From contig ONMZ01000016.1 in assembly GCA_900319075.1 (NCBI GenBank), forward strand, positions 1 through 64,000: a stretch of DNA of 64,000 bases. Reading direction: 5' to 3'. This document shows positions 42,201 to 49,627 of this stretch, piece by piece (the first letter of the stretch is position 1; each line of letters begins with the position of its first letter). The position numbers and the translations under genes are program-made. Source of the DNA: an uncultured Eubacteriales bacterium. Lineage in GTDB: Bacteria; Bacillota; Clostridia; Oscillospirales; Ruminococcaceae. The notes beneath the pieces were generated by a model. That model made no database searches, was not told where the DNA came from, and was given only the letters and a program-made list of their open reading frames with translations.

Positions 42201-42649
42201 CAGGTATTGGTTCCCAGTCGGGAAAGTGCAGGGCGAACATTGCAAAATCCTCTGTATCCATTTCAGGAACAGGAACGGACGTTGTTGCTGTGGGCACGGT
42301 GACCGGCGAACAGGCAGAGGTGACCATATCCGATTCTATGCTTGATATAAATATGAGTGCGGACAGGACCACTGCGCTGGGTGCGCTTAACGCAGGCTCT
42401 ATGGTTAAGGCAAAGGACGCATCGCTCAGGATAGAGATGGCAGGAGAAAAATCCCTTGTCTTTGGCGGTTACAGCGAGCAGACTGATGTTGAACTGCTTG
42501 GCACCGACACCAGAGCGGTGGTGCATAATTCCTGCGGAAGGGACACCTACGCAAAGGATGAGAACGTGCGTATAGTAAACGGCAGGCGAAAGATCGTGGT
42601 CAACGACAAGGAGATACAGCGAGAGCTTGTTTTCGATTACAAACAATAA
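39296..42649 (+). CDS. LacI-like sensor / GAF-like / EAL / beta-helix multidomain protein
   Basis: A 1117-residue protein without signal peptide or membrane helix. Residues ~1-285 form a LacI/GalR-type sugar-binding domain (KRIALFVGQADEW, VVCANDAMAIGLCNAF, DVAVVSYDST) lacking the usual DNA-binding domain. Residues ~290-480 look GAF-like. Residues ~505-740 are an EAL domain with intact motifs (SYEALMR, ELTEEAE, DDYGTGYSN, AEGVETVEE, QGYYTAKP). Residues ~755-1117 are Gly/Ser/Thr/Ile-rich short repeats (GIGGHTDQ, GTCIGSGLGG, GTGIGSQSG) typical of a right-handed beta-helix. Start at 39296 chosen for GAGG 8 bases upstream. Likely a ligand-gated c-di-GMP phosphodiesterase (inference). Confidence 0.85.
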   Translation: MAEKRKRIALFVGQADEWYQSTIISGFLERAFEHDLDACIFSMYRKYQDTAERELGESNIFSLMRPEDYDGAVILEDSIQTAGAAKGLEERLHEQFGDKPVLVLEQDSPYFPYIFTDGYSAMVELVDHLIEVHGYTDIAFLAGKKWHKHSITRANAYRAAMKAHGLEPSEDRTIYGDFWYSSGEVCADQLMGKGKALPQAVVCANDAMAIGLCNAFERRGVRIPQDVAVVSYDSTYEGQTSPKPITSSLVPAVELGHYAADFVYNSLCGKQTPPFEYKPKLVIGQTCGCTEMTIPQHSANRDRWGTEISEEGYDSVFNTFAENLMAQTDIQEFLSVIYSYAYQIKGAQSFYLCLCPMWEHMGAEPGIHVKNTGYPDRMICALRYNSDRKDGIVGLETTFDTKDLLPGLFEQSDHPQACFFTPLFFASECYGYAAVNYGSEPRSYDDVYRRWISTVSRGFEALRCRMISNSLQDRLDKMRSNKFAGGAAYESLSEEEKKDYDLVGKILDENLLTYHFQPIVKVSDASIYSYEALMRSNTPKHISPLDMIKYADMQSRLSDIETATFLNVLEIISKSRDIIGNAKVFINSIPGVPVNSDEFKRIEEYLKSQSDVVVVELTEEAELDDEQLKNQKDFFTKLHLEIAVDDYGTGYSNVNNLLRYMPNYVKIDRALLSEIDTKPQKQHFVREIIGFCHDNNIMALAEGVETVEELRTVIHLGADLIQGYYTAKPSANLIPQIDEKIRGEIKSFYQERLDGSTKQIYVAGKTNRISLATLSKNGCTDIVVGRGTMVYKDISIFGTPGAKTDIHIKVEPGYIGRIDLESTYFSNVKNRPCIELASGCDVTLSIEGDNILNNGGISVPKDARLTIEGGGNLKISVNSADYSGIGGHTDQQHGEIVFEQDGIVDISCRGVCGTCIGSGLGGIIKINRGQYELKATGENGVAIGTTSGESELDITTCNISIELATVHGTGIGSQSGKCRANIAKSSVSISGTGTDVVAVGTVTGEQAEVTISDSMLDINMSADRTTALGALNAGSMVKAKDASLRIEMAGEKSLVFGGYSEQTDVELLGTDTRAVVHNSCGRDTYAKDENVRIVNGRRKIVVNDKEIQRELVFDYKQ

Positions 42650-42653
42650 AAAA

Positions 42654-42690
42654 ACACGGGCTGCTCCCGGCGGAGCGGTCCGTGATCTTT
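42654..42690. terminator. Bidirectional terminator
   Basis: CACGG/CCGTG and GCTCC/GGAGC stems around a CGGC loop between convergent genes. Confidence 0.75.
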
Positions 42691-43515
42691 TTATAAGTCA
42701 TTTCCCTGTTTGTTAAATGCCTTCAGCGTTTCATGAAGTGTAAAGTCGTCGTCATCGTAGGTATCGTCAAAGTCGTATGCTGCCAGTTCGTCCATTATTT
42801 CCAGCTGACGCTGCTGCAATTCCACCTGGCGGCTCTGAAGCTCCTCCATTCTTTTGTAGTGGCTGTGCTTGTCGTAAAGCTTGAATGCGTCGCCCAACTT
42901 GCTTGCCTGTTTTGTTTTGAACACATCTGTAATATAATCAAGAGTCTCTGAGTTTCGGTAGCGTTCGGGTATAGCCTGGATGTCAAAGTTTTTTTCAAAC
43001 TCCTCCAGCTCGCCTCTTGCCTTGGTGAGCATATCCAGCTTTATCCGCAGCTGTTTGCTGTTCTCCTCGGCTTTTAGCTTTAGATTTTTCTTTTTTATGC
43101 TCATGGCAGTAAGGACAATAACAGCTGCAATAAATATTACAGACGAAAACGTCATAACAGCCATGTTGTCTGCCGAGATCAATATCATTACAAAAAGAAA
43201 GATCGCAGCCAGAGCGTACAAAGGCATGATAAGCAAGCTCCAAAAAGGCATTTCGGAGGGCTGCTGTGAAAGTGCGGTGACCTCATCGGCGATGACGGAA
43301 GCATTGCAGCGCAGCTGTGTATATGTTATAAGGTCGGCTTTGTATTTTGCAGTGGACCTTGCCAGCTTCTCAGCCGAAAGCTGTTCATACCTGTCGGTAA
43401 TAGCCGATGTGGAGAATGTGCTTCCGCAGAAGAGGCATTTGACAGTCTTTTCTTGTGCACAAGGACTGAGGTTTGCGCCGCAGCAGGGACAGGTGTACTT
43501 TATCAGCTCGCTCAT
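42691..43515 (-). CDS. Zinc-ribbon membrane protein with coiled coil, function unknown
   Basis: A 274-residue protein. The N-terminal YTCPCCGANLSP...KCLFCGSTF (Cys9, Cys12, Cys27, Cys30) is a zinc ribbon. Two adjacent hydrophobic segments (about 92-113 and 121-139) form a membrane hairpin, so both ends face the cytoplasm. The rest is charged and partly coiled coil (KRMEELQSRQVELQQRQLEI), ending in an acidic DDTYDDDDF tail. Similar zinc-ribbon membrane proteins are common in Clostridia without assigned function. Own promoter. Confidence 0.75.
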   Translation of the reverse strand: MSELIKYTCPCCGANLSPCAQEKTVKCLFCGSTFSTSAITDRYEQLSAEKLARSTAKYKADLITYTQLRCNASVIADEVTALSQQPSEMPFWSLLIMPLYALAAIFLFVMILISADNMAVMTFSSVIFIAAVIVLTAMSIKKKNLKLKAEENSKQLRIKLDMLTKARGELEEFEKNFDIQAIPERYRNSETLDYITDVFKTKQASKLGDAFKLYDKHSHYKRMEELQSRQVELQQRQLEIMDELAAYDFDDTYDDDDFTLHETLKAFNKQGNDL

Positions 43516-43541
43516 CAGATCACCCCTTTTCGTTTTTAGAA

Positions 43542-43570
43542 ATTATATCACACCCATGCCAAGGTGTCAA
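43542..43570 (-). promoter_or_regulatory. Promoter of the zinc-ribbon protein gene
   Basis: Minus strand TTGACA (43570-43565) and TATAAT (43547-43542), 17-bp spacing. Confidence 0.85.
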
Positions 43571-43583
43571 CTATACAAAAACA

Positions 43584-43800
43584 AAAGCCCGCATAAGTAT
43601 GGTACTCATACAGAAGTATTATAAACGATTTTTGGGGAAAACCCTTTTGCAAAAGGGTTATTCCCCAAACCCCTTTCCTAAAACTCTTAATGATTTTTAC
43701 CCCCCGATGGAGGAAACAGTCCTTCGCAATAAAAGATGTTCCGCAAAACGTTTTATAAATTTTCTATATAGGTACCTACCTTATCTGCGGGCGTGTTTGT
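43584..43800 (-). mobile_element. MITE-like repeat, copy B (inverted relative to A) inside a terminator stem
   Basis: On the minus strand, read from the flavodoxin gene, GCCCGCA (near 43792-43786) pairs with TGCGGGC followed by TTTTGTTTTTG (near 43593-43577), a terminator-like stem. Within it are terminal inverted repeats (TATATAGAAAATTTATAAAACG and its partner), the GCGAAGGACTGTTTCCT module and the GGGGAAAACCC core. Compared with A it lacks about 40 bp around the central hairpin. Confidence 0.8.
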
Positions 43801-43802
43801 TA

Positions 43803-44282
43803 TTAAAGGGACTGTGCCCATTTTTTCAGCTCATCCTCGCTTACTCCTGATGAGAAACGCTTTCCTTCAAGCACCTTTGCACCTTTGCCAACGACTGACT
43901 GCATATGCACTCCGGTGGAACCTATCCCGCTGCTGCCGGAGGTAACAAAGGGAACTATGGTCTTACCTTTGAAATCATATGCCTCAAGGAATGAATCGAT
44001 TATGGAAGGCTCTCTGTACCACCATACCGGAAAGCCGACAAAAATAACATCTGCTGCTGCAATATCTGCCGCTGCGTCATTGTCAGCAAGATCAGGGCGG
44101 CAAGCCTCATCGTTCATTTCCACAGAGCTCCTTGATGACTTATCACGCCAGTCAAGGTCGGCTTGTGTATAGGGGACCTTGGGCTTTATCTCATAAGAAT
44201 CGGCGTTTACAGCCTGAGCGAGTTTTTTTGCAACCTTGGCGGTGGTGCCGCTTGCGCTGAAATATGTTACAAATGAATTCAT
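43803..44282 (-). CDS. Flavodoxin
   Basis: A 159-residue flavodoxin. YFSASGTTAKVAKKLA (residues 7-22) is the FMN phosphate-binding loop; FVGFPVWWYREPSIID and VTSGSSGIGSTG are the two further FMN-contacting loops of the flavodoxin_4 group common in gut Clostridia. A low-potential electron carrier or quinone/NAD(P)H-type reductase are both possible. AAAGGAGGATC precedes the ATG. Its transcript ends within repeat copy B. Confidence 0.92.
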   Translation of the reverse strand: MNSFVTYFSASGTTAKVAKKLAQAVNADSYEIKPKVPYTQADLDWRDKSSRSSVEMNDEACRPDLADNDAAADIAAADVIFVGFPVWWYREPSIIDSFLEAYDFKGKTIVPFVTSGSSGIGSTGVHMQSVVGKGAKVLEGKRFSSGVSEDELKKWAQSL

Positions 44283-44336
44283 AATAATTGATCCTCCTTT
44301 AAAAAATTAGTAAAAACACGATCTTCTTCCGACAAT

Positions 44337-44365
44337 AGTATAGCACATAAGCGCTTGTTTTTCAA
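44337..44365 (-). promoter_or_regulatory. Flavodoxin promoter
   Basis: Minus strand TTGAAA (44365-44360) and TATACT (44342-44337), 17-bp spacing. Confidence 0.8.
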
Positions 44366-44393
44366 TAGATATTTTGTGTATTTTCTTAGCATC

Positions 44394-44421
44394 AAAAAGC
44401 CGCCCTAACAAAAGGACGGCT
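44394..44421 (-). terminator. murT-gatD operon terminator
   Basis: AGCCGCCCT pairs with AGGACGGCT (one mismatch), with T-run on the minus strand. Confidence 0.8.
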
Positions 44422-44425
44422 GATA

Positions 44426-44767
44426 CTATTTGATTATGATTCCCACTTTTGCAAAGGCTTTTGATGCGGTGAGCTTATCTACTTTGAACAGTTTTGTTGA
44501 GCTTACGAGCTTATCGCTGTCATAGCGGAAGAACTCCGCATAGTTTTCTGTAAAGTCCTTGTTTGAATAGACCTTTGCCATGATATATTTTTCCTTGACC
44601 GCATAGTAGTTGACAGGGGAGAGCATAAGCATAGCCGCAGGCTCGCTTTGCATCTTTGCAACGACCTCGTCATAATGCTCGTCAACAAAATGTATCTGCC
44701 TGCATTTAAGGTCTTTCACCTTTTGACGGAGGGGATCCTTAGGGGATCTTTTAAAAATAGAAAGCAT
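44426..44767 (-). CDS. Uncharacterised protein downstream of gatD
   Basis: A 113-residue cytoplasmic protein with no membrane segment or cysteine-based motif: MLSIFKRSPKDPLRQKVKDL at the start and a C-terminal LTASKAFAKVGIIIK. I do not recognise it. AAGGTGA, 9 bp after the gatD stop region, precedes the ATG, so it is the third gene of the murT-gatD transcript. A role linked to peptidoglycan amidation is possible only by position. Confidence 0.6.
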   Translation of the reverse strand: MLSIFKRSPKDPLRQKVKDLKCRQIHFVDEHYDEVVAKMQSEPAAMLMLSPVNYYAVKEKYIMAKVYSNKDFTENYAEFFRYDSDKLVSSTKLFKVDKLTASKAFAKVGIIIK

Positions 44768-44776
44768 ACTGTCACC

Positions 44777-45517
44777 TTACTTTAATAGTCTTTCAAAAAG
44801 CTGCTGCCTGCACTCCTCTTCAAGCTTGTCGTTGATAGGCTTGCAGGAATATTTTTCACCTGTTTTGCGTGTCATCACATAGTTGATGATGTGGTCGCAC
44901 AGCTTAGGATTTTTGGAAAGAAGCGGTCCGTGAAGATAGGTAGCGACGACATTTTTCTCCATATACCCCTCGGTATCGCTGGAAAAACAGTTGCCGTTGC
45001 CGGCAAGCACTTTGCCAAAGGGGGAGGTAACATTCTGTGTCTGTCCGCCGTGATTTTCAAAGCCGATGACTTTATATTTTTCCCCGTCAAGCTCTGTTTC
45101 GATGACGATATTTCCTATGCAGCGTTTGCCCTTATCGGTGGAGGCGACTGTATAATAATCAAACAGGGCAAGCCCCGGGATCTTTTCGCCGTTGGAATCC
45201 TTATAATACTGTCCCAAAAGCTGGTAGCCGCCGCAGATCATAAGAAAGAAGGTGCCGTTTTCATATGCTTTTCTGACAGCGCCTTTGCATTTGAGCAGGT
45301 CATCTGCAAGGATCTGCTGTTCAAGGTCTGCACCGCCTCCAAGGTAAACGATATCATACTGTGAAAAATCGTTTGTATCATCGCCTATGATATGAGATGA
45401 GACCTCAAGCTCGATATCTCTTTTCTTACAGCGGTATTTTATTATCTCAACATTTCCGCTGTCGCCGTAAAGATCCAGCATATTCGGATACATATGGAGC
45501 AGTTTTATCTTATTCAT
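44777..45517 (-). CDS. gatD: Lipid II isoglutaminyl synthase, glutaminase subunit GatD
   Basis: A 246-residue class I-like glutamine amidotransferase that supplies ammonia to MurT for amidating D-Glu in lipid II. The nucleophile Cys95 is in LMICGGYQLLG and the catalytic His196 in TYLHGPLLSKNP. The ATG at 45517 is used: GGAGGG is 8 bases upstream, while a GTG two codons earlier is too close to it. It overlaps the murT end by 8 bp, the expected tight coupling for a two-subunit enzyme. Confidence 0.95.
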   Translation of the reverse strand: MNKIKLLHMYPNMLDLYGDSGNVEIIKYRCKKRDIELEVSSHIIGDDTNDFSQYDIVYLGGGADLEQQILADDLLKCKGAVRKAYENGTFFLMICGGYQLLGQYYKDSNGEKIPGLALFDYYTVASTDKGKRCIGNIVIETELDGEKYKVIGFENHGGQTQNVTSPFGKVLAGNGNCFSSDTEGYMEKNVVATYLHGPLLSKNPKLCDHIINYVMTRKTGEKYSCKPINDKLEEECRQQLFERLLK

Positions 45518-46859
45518 TTTCACTGCCCTCCTTATATCTTCTTATGGCTGCCCTTGTGGGCTGGATAGCTGTATAGTTTGCAATCGCAAATTTATCTCCC
45601 ACCGTGGAGAAAAAGCTTTTCATGGCATCGTCAAGATCGGGTCTTACAACTATCTTATCCGGGTCATACCCCGAGCACTTTATCCTTATGGCTATATCGT
45701 ATGCTCTGCTTCCGCTGGTCACGACTCTTGAAACGTCTTTGAATATGGAGAAATTGATATCCCAGATCCAGGAAACATCGTGGCCGTCCGCAAGGTTGTC
45801 GTTGAGCACGAACAGCAGCTCCTTTTCTCCGGGATGTTCGTTCATTACACGAAGGGTCATATTTGCACCCACGGGGTTTTTTGCAAGATTGACCAGAAGT
45901 TTGCTGCCGGCGACCTCAAACACTTCAAGTCTGCCGTTGTTCACCTCAAAATGCTCAAAGGTATCGTGGAGCACATCTTTGGGTATGTTATAAAGTTTTG
46001 ATGCAGTGTAGACCGCACCCAGGTTATAGATGTAGTAGATGCTGTTGTGGCTTGGCTTATACTCTTCACCGTCTATGACAAACGAAGGCTTTTGAAGATC
46101 AACGTCCTTTACCACTACCTCCGGCTGTGCGCTGCCGAAATCACACTTTGGACAGCGGAACTTTCCGATGTGCGAATACTGATAGTACTCATACTCCAGC
46201 TTTGAATTGCAAAACGGGCAATACTTACCCTCACCGACCTCATAAGGCTCGTCTGTTGCACCCGAGTATCTTTCAACGCTGAAATAGTGCACATTTTTAT
46301 TGTTGGGGTTGGCAAGACCCAAGCGTGCAACATTAGGGTCATCGGCATTGAGCACAAGGTTGCCCTCATAGGTTTCAAGAAACTTTTTCACCTTTAAAAT
46401 AAGCGTTTCGACTTCACCGTTGCGGTCGAGCTGATCTCTGAAAAAGTTGAGCACCACAAGTGTTTCCAGTTTCAGCTTTGAATATATAACGGGAACGTGG
46501 GATTCGTCCGTTTCAAGCACCAGGTAATCTGCCTTTACTCTGCCGTGAAAATCGCACTCTCCCAGAAGAAGAGAGCAGATACCTGTGTCAAGATTGTTCC
46601 CCTGCTTGTTGGTGATGATCTTAAGATCCTTTTTGTCACCGCTTGTAAATATATGATTGAGATAGTTGGTCACCGAGGTCTTACCGTTAGTACCCGTAAC
46701 GGCAATGATAGGACACTCTACCTTAAAGGCTTTAAGGCAGTCCTTATTCAGCGTCCACAGCACAAGCCCCGGGGCGTTGCCTGCATCTTTGCCTATAAGT
46801 CTGAGTATCTTTACCATCATTTTGCCGAAAAATATTGTCAAACCGTTTTTTAGTCCCAT
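45510..46859 (-). CDS. murT: Lipid II isoglutaminyl synthase, ligase subunit MurT
   Basis: A 449-residue Mur-ligase-type protein. The ATP loop VTGTNGKTSVTNYL contains Lys60. The MurT-specific Cys4 zinc ribbon is seen in the central domain (YCPFCNSKLEYE...FRCPKCDFG), and the C-terminal domain is of the DUF1727 type that contacts GatD. Together with GatD it amidates the second residue of the peptidoglycan stem, aiding cross-linking and lowering lysozyme sensitivity in Gram-positives. Confidence 0.95.
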   Translation of the reverse strand: MGLKNGLTIFFGKMMVKILRLIGKDAGNAPGLVLWTLNKDCLKAFKVECPIIAVTGTNGKTSVTNYLNHIFTSGDKKDLKIITNKQGNNLDTGICSLLLGECDFHGRVKADYLVLETDESHVPVIYSKLKLETLVVLNFFRDQLDRNGEVETLILKVKKFLETYEGNLVLNADDPNVARLGLANPNNKNVHYFSVERYSGATDEPYEVGEGKYCPFCNSKLEYEYYQYSHIGKFRCPKCDFGSAQPEVVVKDVDLQKPSFVIDGEEYKPSHNSIYYIYNLGAVYTASKLYNIPKDVLHDTFEHFEVNNGRLEVFEVAGSKLLVNLAKNPVGANMTLRVMNEHPGEKELLFVLNDNLADGHDVSWIWDINFSIFKDVSRVVTSGSRAYDIAIRIKCSGYDPDKIVVRPDLDDAMKSFFSTVGDKFAIANYTAIQPTRAAIRRYKEGSENE

Positions 46860-46895
46860 TTTTCAAACGATCCCTTCATTTTGACTTACCAGTAT

Positions 46896-46924
46896 ATAAT
46901 AAAACAATCCCGGTAAAATGTCAA
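46896..46924 (-). promoter_or_regulatory. murT operon promoter
   Basis: Minus strand TTGACA (46924-46919) and TATTAT (46901-46896), 17-bp spacing. Confidence 0.8.
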
Positions 46925-47004
46925 GTATGCACAGGCTGTAATATAACTTGTCTTTGGTGAATATGCTTGTAATACAAGCCCATTGAACAAGGGGGAATGA
47001 CGGG

Positions 47005-49587
47005 ATGATAAAGCTGCTGGAAAAAGAAACGGCACAACAGCAGGCAGACGGCTTTGAGGGATTGAGCCGGCAGGAGGCTGCCGCAAGGCTTGCAAGAGAC
47101 GGGGAAAATGTCCTTGAACATAAAAAGAAAAACTCCGCTTTGAAAATATTTGCAGGACAGTTTCACGATGTAATGGTGATAATACTCATGATAGCAACGC
47201 TTGTATCTGTTATACTGGGACAGTACACCGATGCGATACCTATCCTGCTTATAGTTATCCTCAATGCTTTTCTTGGATTTTTCCAGGAGTGGCGTTGCGA
47301 AAAGACGCTTGAAAAATTAAAGGATATGACGGCTCCGGCGGCAATGTGTTACCGGGATTCAAAGCTTGTAAAGATCCCTGCGTCGGAGGTGGTAACGGGA
47401 GACATTATCTCGCTGACAGCAGGGGACCGTGTACCCTGCGACGGCTTTGTGCTCAGCGCAAAGGGCCTTGAATGCAACGAGTCGCTCCTTACCGGTGAAT
47501 CGGAAGGCGTGGTGAAAAAAAGGCGCACGGTAGAAAATGATTTTTCCTCCCCCGGCTGTGGGTATATGTGTTATATGGGCACGGTAGTGACCAAGGGAAA
47601 CGGTGTTATAAACTGTACCGCAACAGGTAAAAACACTCAGATGGGTAAAATATCATCTATGCTGGAGGAGATACAGGATCCTCCCACGCCTTTGCAGAAA
47701 AAGCTTGGGGAACTTGGCAAGGTGCTGGCGGTGATATGTCTTGGGGTGTGTGTGCTTGTTTTTGCCGCTGGGGTGTTAAGAGGCGAGCCGATGCTGGAAA
47801 TGGTGATGACAGGTATAACGATCGCCATTGCCGCCATACCCGAGGGGCTGCCTGCCACGGTAACGATAGCCCTTGCACTTGGGGTGAGAAGAATGCTCAG
47901 GCAAAAGGCGCTGGTCCATAAGCTGCGTTCGGTGGAGACTCTGGGCTGCGCTACGGTGATCTGCACTGACAAAACCGGCACCCTTACCCAGAACCGGATG
48001 AGAGTTACCCACATTGTCACAGTACAAGAGGGGATAAACCAGTTCGATCTGTCCGGCACAGCTGATATTCCCCGCAGCACCGCATTGCAAAAGCTGCTTG
48101 AGTGCGCCTGTGTTTGCAGCGATGCAAAGCTGAACGTAAGCGGCGGCAGGCACCCGGTATACGATGCCCAAGGGGACCCCACGGAAGCTGCCCTTGTAAC
48201 GGCTGCCGCACAGTTGGGTGTGTTTGCCGCAAGTCTTGACATAGAAAAAACAGACGAGATACCCTTTGACAGTCAAAGCCGCAGCATGACCGTTATATGC
48301 AAGGACTCCCAAGGAACTTTCAGCTACAAAAAAGGTGCCTGTGACGTTATTCTTTCGGAGTGTATGTTCACATACCCGGACGATACCGTGAGAGAGCTTG
48401 ACAACGGACAAAGACTTTCCATAGCAAAGCTTTGCGATTCCTACTGTGCAAAAGGCCTTCGGGTGATCGCTTTTGAGCAGACAAGGCAGGATAAGCACAT
48501 TTTTCTTGGGTTTGCCGCACTGGAGGATCCGCCGAGAAAAGAGGCAAGGTCTGCTGTGGAGCTTTGTGCAAAGGCAGGGATAAAGACGGTGATGATAACC
48601 GGCGACCATAAACTTACCGCAAAGGCGGTGGGTGAGCAGACGGGGATCTATAAAAAAGGCACTCTTATCCTTACCGGTGCAGACCTTGACCGGATCGGCG
48701 ATGAGGAGCTGGAAAAAGTGGCGGAGAATTGCAGCATTTTTGCAAGGGTGAACCCTGTCCACAAGCTTAGGATCGTCAAGGCCTTCAAAAAACACGGCCA
48801 CGTCTGTGCCATGACAGGTGACGGGGTAAATGATGCCCCTGCCATAAAAGAGGCGGACATAGGGGTATCAATGGGAAGATCGGGAACCGAGGTGACAAAA
48901 CAGGCGGCGGATATGATACTTCTTGACGACAACTTTGCTACTCTTGTCAATGCTGTTGAGGAGGGCAGGACCATATATCACAATATCCGCAAATTTGTCA
49001 GATACCTCATATCCTGCAATATCGGAGAGGTGCTCACCATGCTCGGGGGAATGGTGATGGGTCTGCCTATGGTGCTGCTGCCGGTACAGATACTTCTTGT
49101 AAATCTGGTGACAGATTCTCTGCCTGCGGTGGCGCTGGGACTTGAACCCCCTGAGGAATCGTTTATGCACTCTGCCCCGAGAAGATCGGACGAAAGCTTT
49201 TTCAGCGGCGGACTTTTGTGGCGCATGATTATCAGAGGGGTGTTCATCGCATTAAGTACCCTTGCAAGCTTTACTCTGGTGCTGAAATATTCCGGCAGTA
49301 TCCAGGCGGCCCGTACCGCTGCCCTTTGCACCCTTACCGTCAGCCAGCTTATACACGTTTTTGAGTGTAAGTCGGAACGCAAAACGCTGTTTTCCATCGA
49401 TCTTTTCTCAAATCCGTTTCTGGTATTTTCTGTGGCTGTTTCAGCCTTGCTGGTATTTGTGTGCATATATCTGCCTGTTATGCACAAGGTGTTTTTTACC
49501 TTCCCCCTTACACGTACCCAGCTGGTGATAGCGCTTTCATGTGCCGGAGTGGTACCTGTTTTGGCATCGATTTTTCATAAGAAATAA
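47005..49587 (+). CDS. Calcium-type cation-translocating P-type ATPase
   Basis: An 860-residue P-type ATPase. The phosphorylated Asp is near residue 322 in DKTGTLTQNRM; TGES (LLTGESEG) and the hinge GDGVNDAPAIKEADIG are intact. Helix-4 PEGLPATVTIALALG and helix-6 NLVTDSLPAVALGLEPPE match the Ca2+ sites of the SERCA/PMCA-like bacterial group. It likely exports Ca2+, possibly Mn2+. The start follows AAGGGGGAATGACGGG. A weak promoter (TTGTCT, TAATAC) may lie near 46949-46976. Confidence 0.93.
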   Translation: MIKLLEKETAQQQADGFEGLSRQEAAARLARDGENVLEHKKKNSALKIFAGQFHDVMVIILMIATLVSVILGQYTDAIPILLIVILNAFLGFFQEWRCEKTLEKLKDMTAPAAMCYRDSKLVKIPASEVVTGDIISLTAGDRVPCDGFVLSAKGLECNESLLTGESEGVVKKRRTVENDFSSPGCGYMCYMGTVVTKGNGVINCTATGKNTQMGKISSMLEEIQDPPTPLQKKLGELGKVLAVICLGVCVLVFAAGVLRGEPMLEMVMTGITIAIAAIPEGLPATVTIALALGVRRMLRQKALVHKLRSVETLGCATVICTDKTGTLTQNRMRVTHIVTVQEGINQFDLSGTADIPRSTALQKLLECACVCSDAKLNVSGGRHPVYDAQGDPTEAALVTAAAQLGVFAASLDIEKTDEIPFDSQSRSMTVICKDSQGTFSYKKGACDVILSECMFTYPDDTVRELDNGQRLSIAKLCDSYCAKGLRVIAFEQTRQDKHIFLGFAALEDPPRKEARSAVELCAKAGIKTVMITGDHKLTAKAVGEQTGIYKKGTLILTGADLDRIGDEELEKVAENCSIFARVNPVHKLRIVKAFKKHGHVCAMTGDGVNDAPAIKEADIGVSMGRSGTEVTKQAADMILLDDNFATLVNAVEEGRTIYHNIRKFVRYLISCNIGEVLTMLGGMVMGLPMVLLPVQILLVNLVTDSLPAVALGLEPPEESFMHSAPRRSDESFFSGGLLWRMIIRGVFIALSTLASFTLVLKYSGSIQAARTAALCTLTVSQLIHVFECKSERKTLFSIDLFSNPFLVFSVAVSALLVFVCIYLPVMHKVFFTFPLTRTQLVIALSCAGVVPVLASIFHKK

Positions 49588-49627
49588 AATTACCCGGGGA
49601 TCTATTTGATCCTCGGGTAATGTTTTT
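49588..49627. terminator. Bidirectional terminator
   Basis: ATTACCCG..GGATC pairs with GATCC..CGGGTAAT, followed by GTTTTTT. Confidence 0.85.

Noticed and set aside
36330..43800. Composite transposon bounded by repeat copies A and B
   Set aside because: The copies are inverted, but the genes between them are ordinary signalling genes with matching base composition, there is no transposase, and further copies occur elsewhere.
47005..49587. Mn-riboswitch control of the P-type ATPase
   Set aside because: The riboswitch-like RNA lies 15 kb away on the other strand, and the ATPase leader is too short to hold one.
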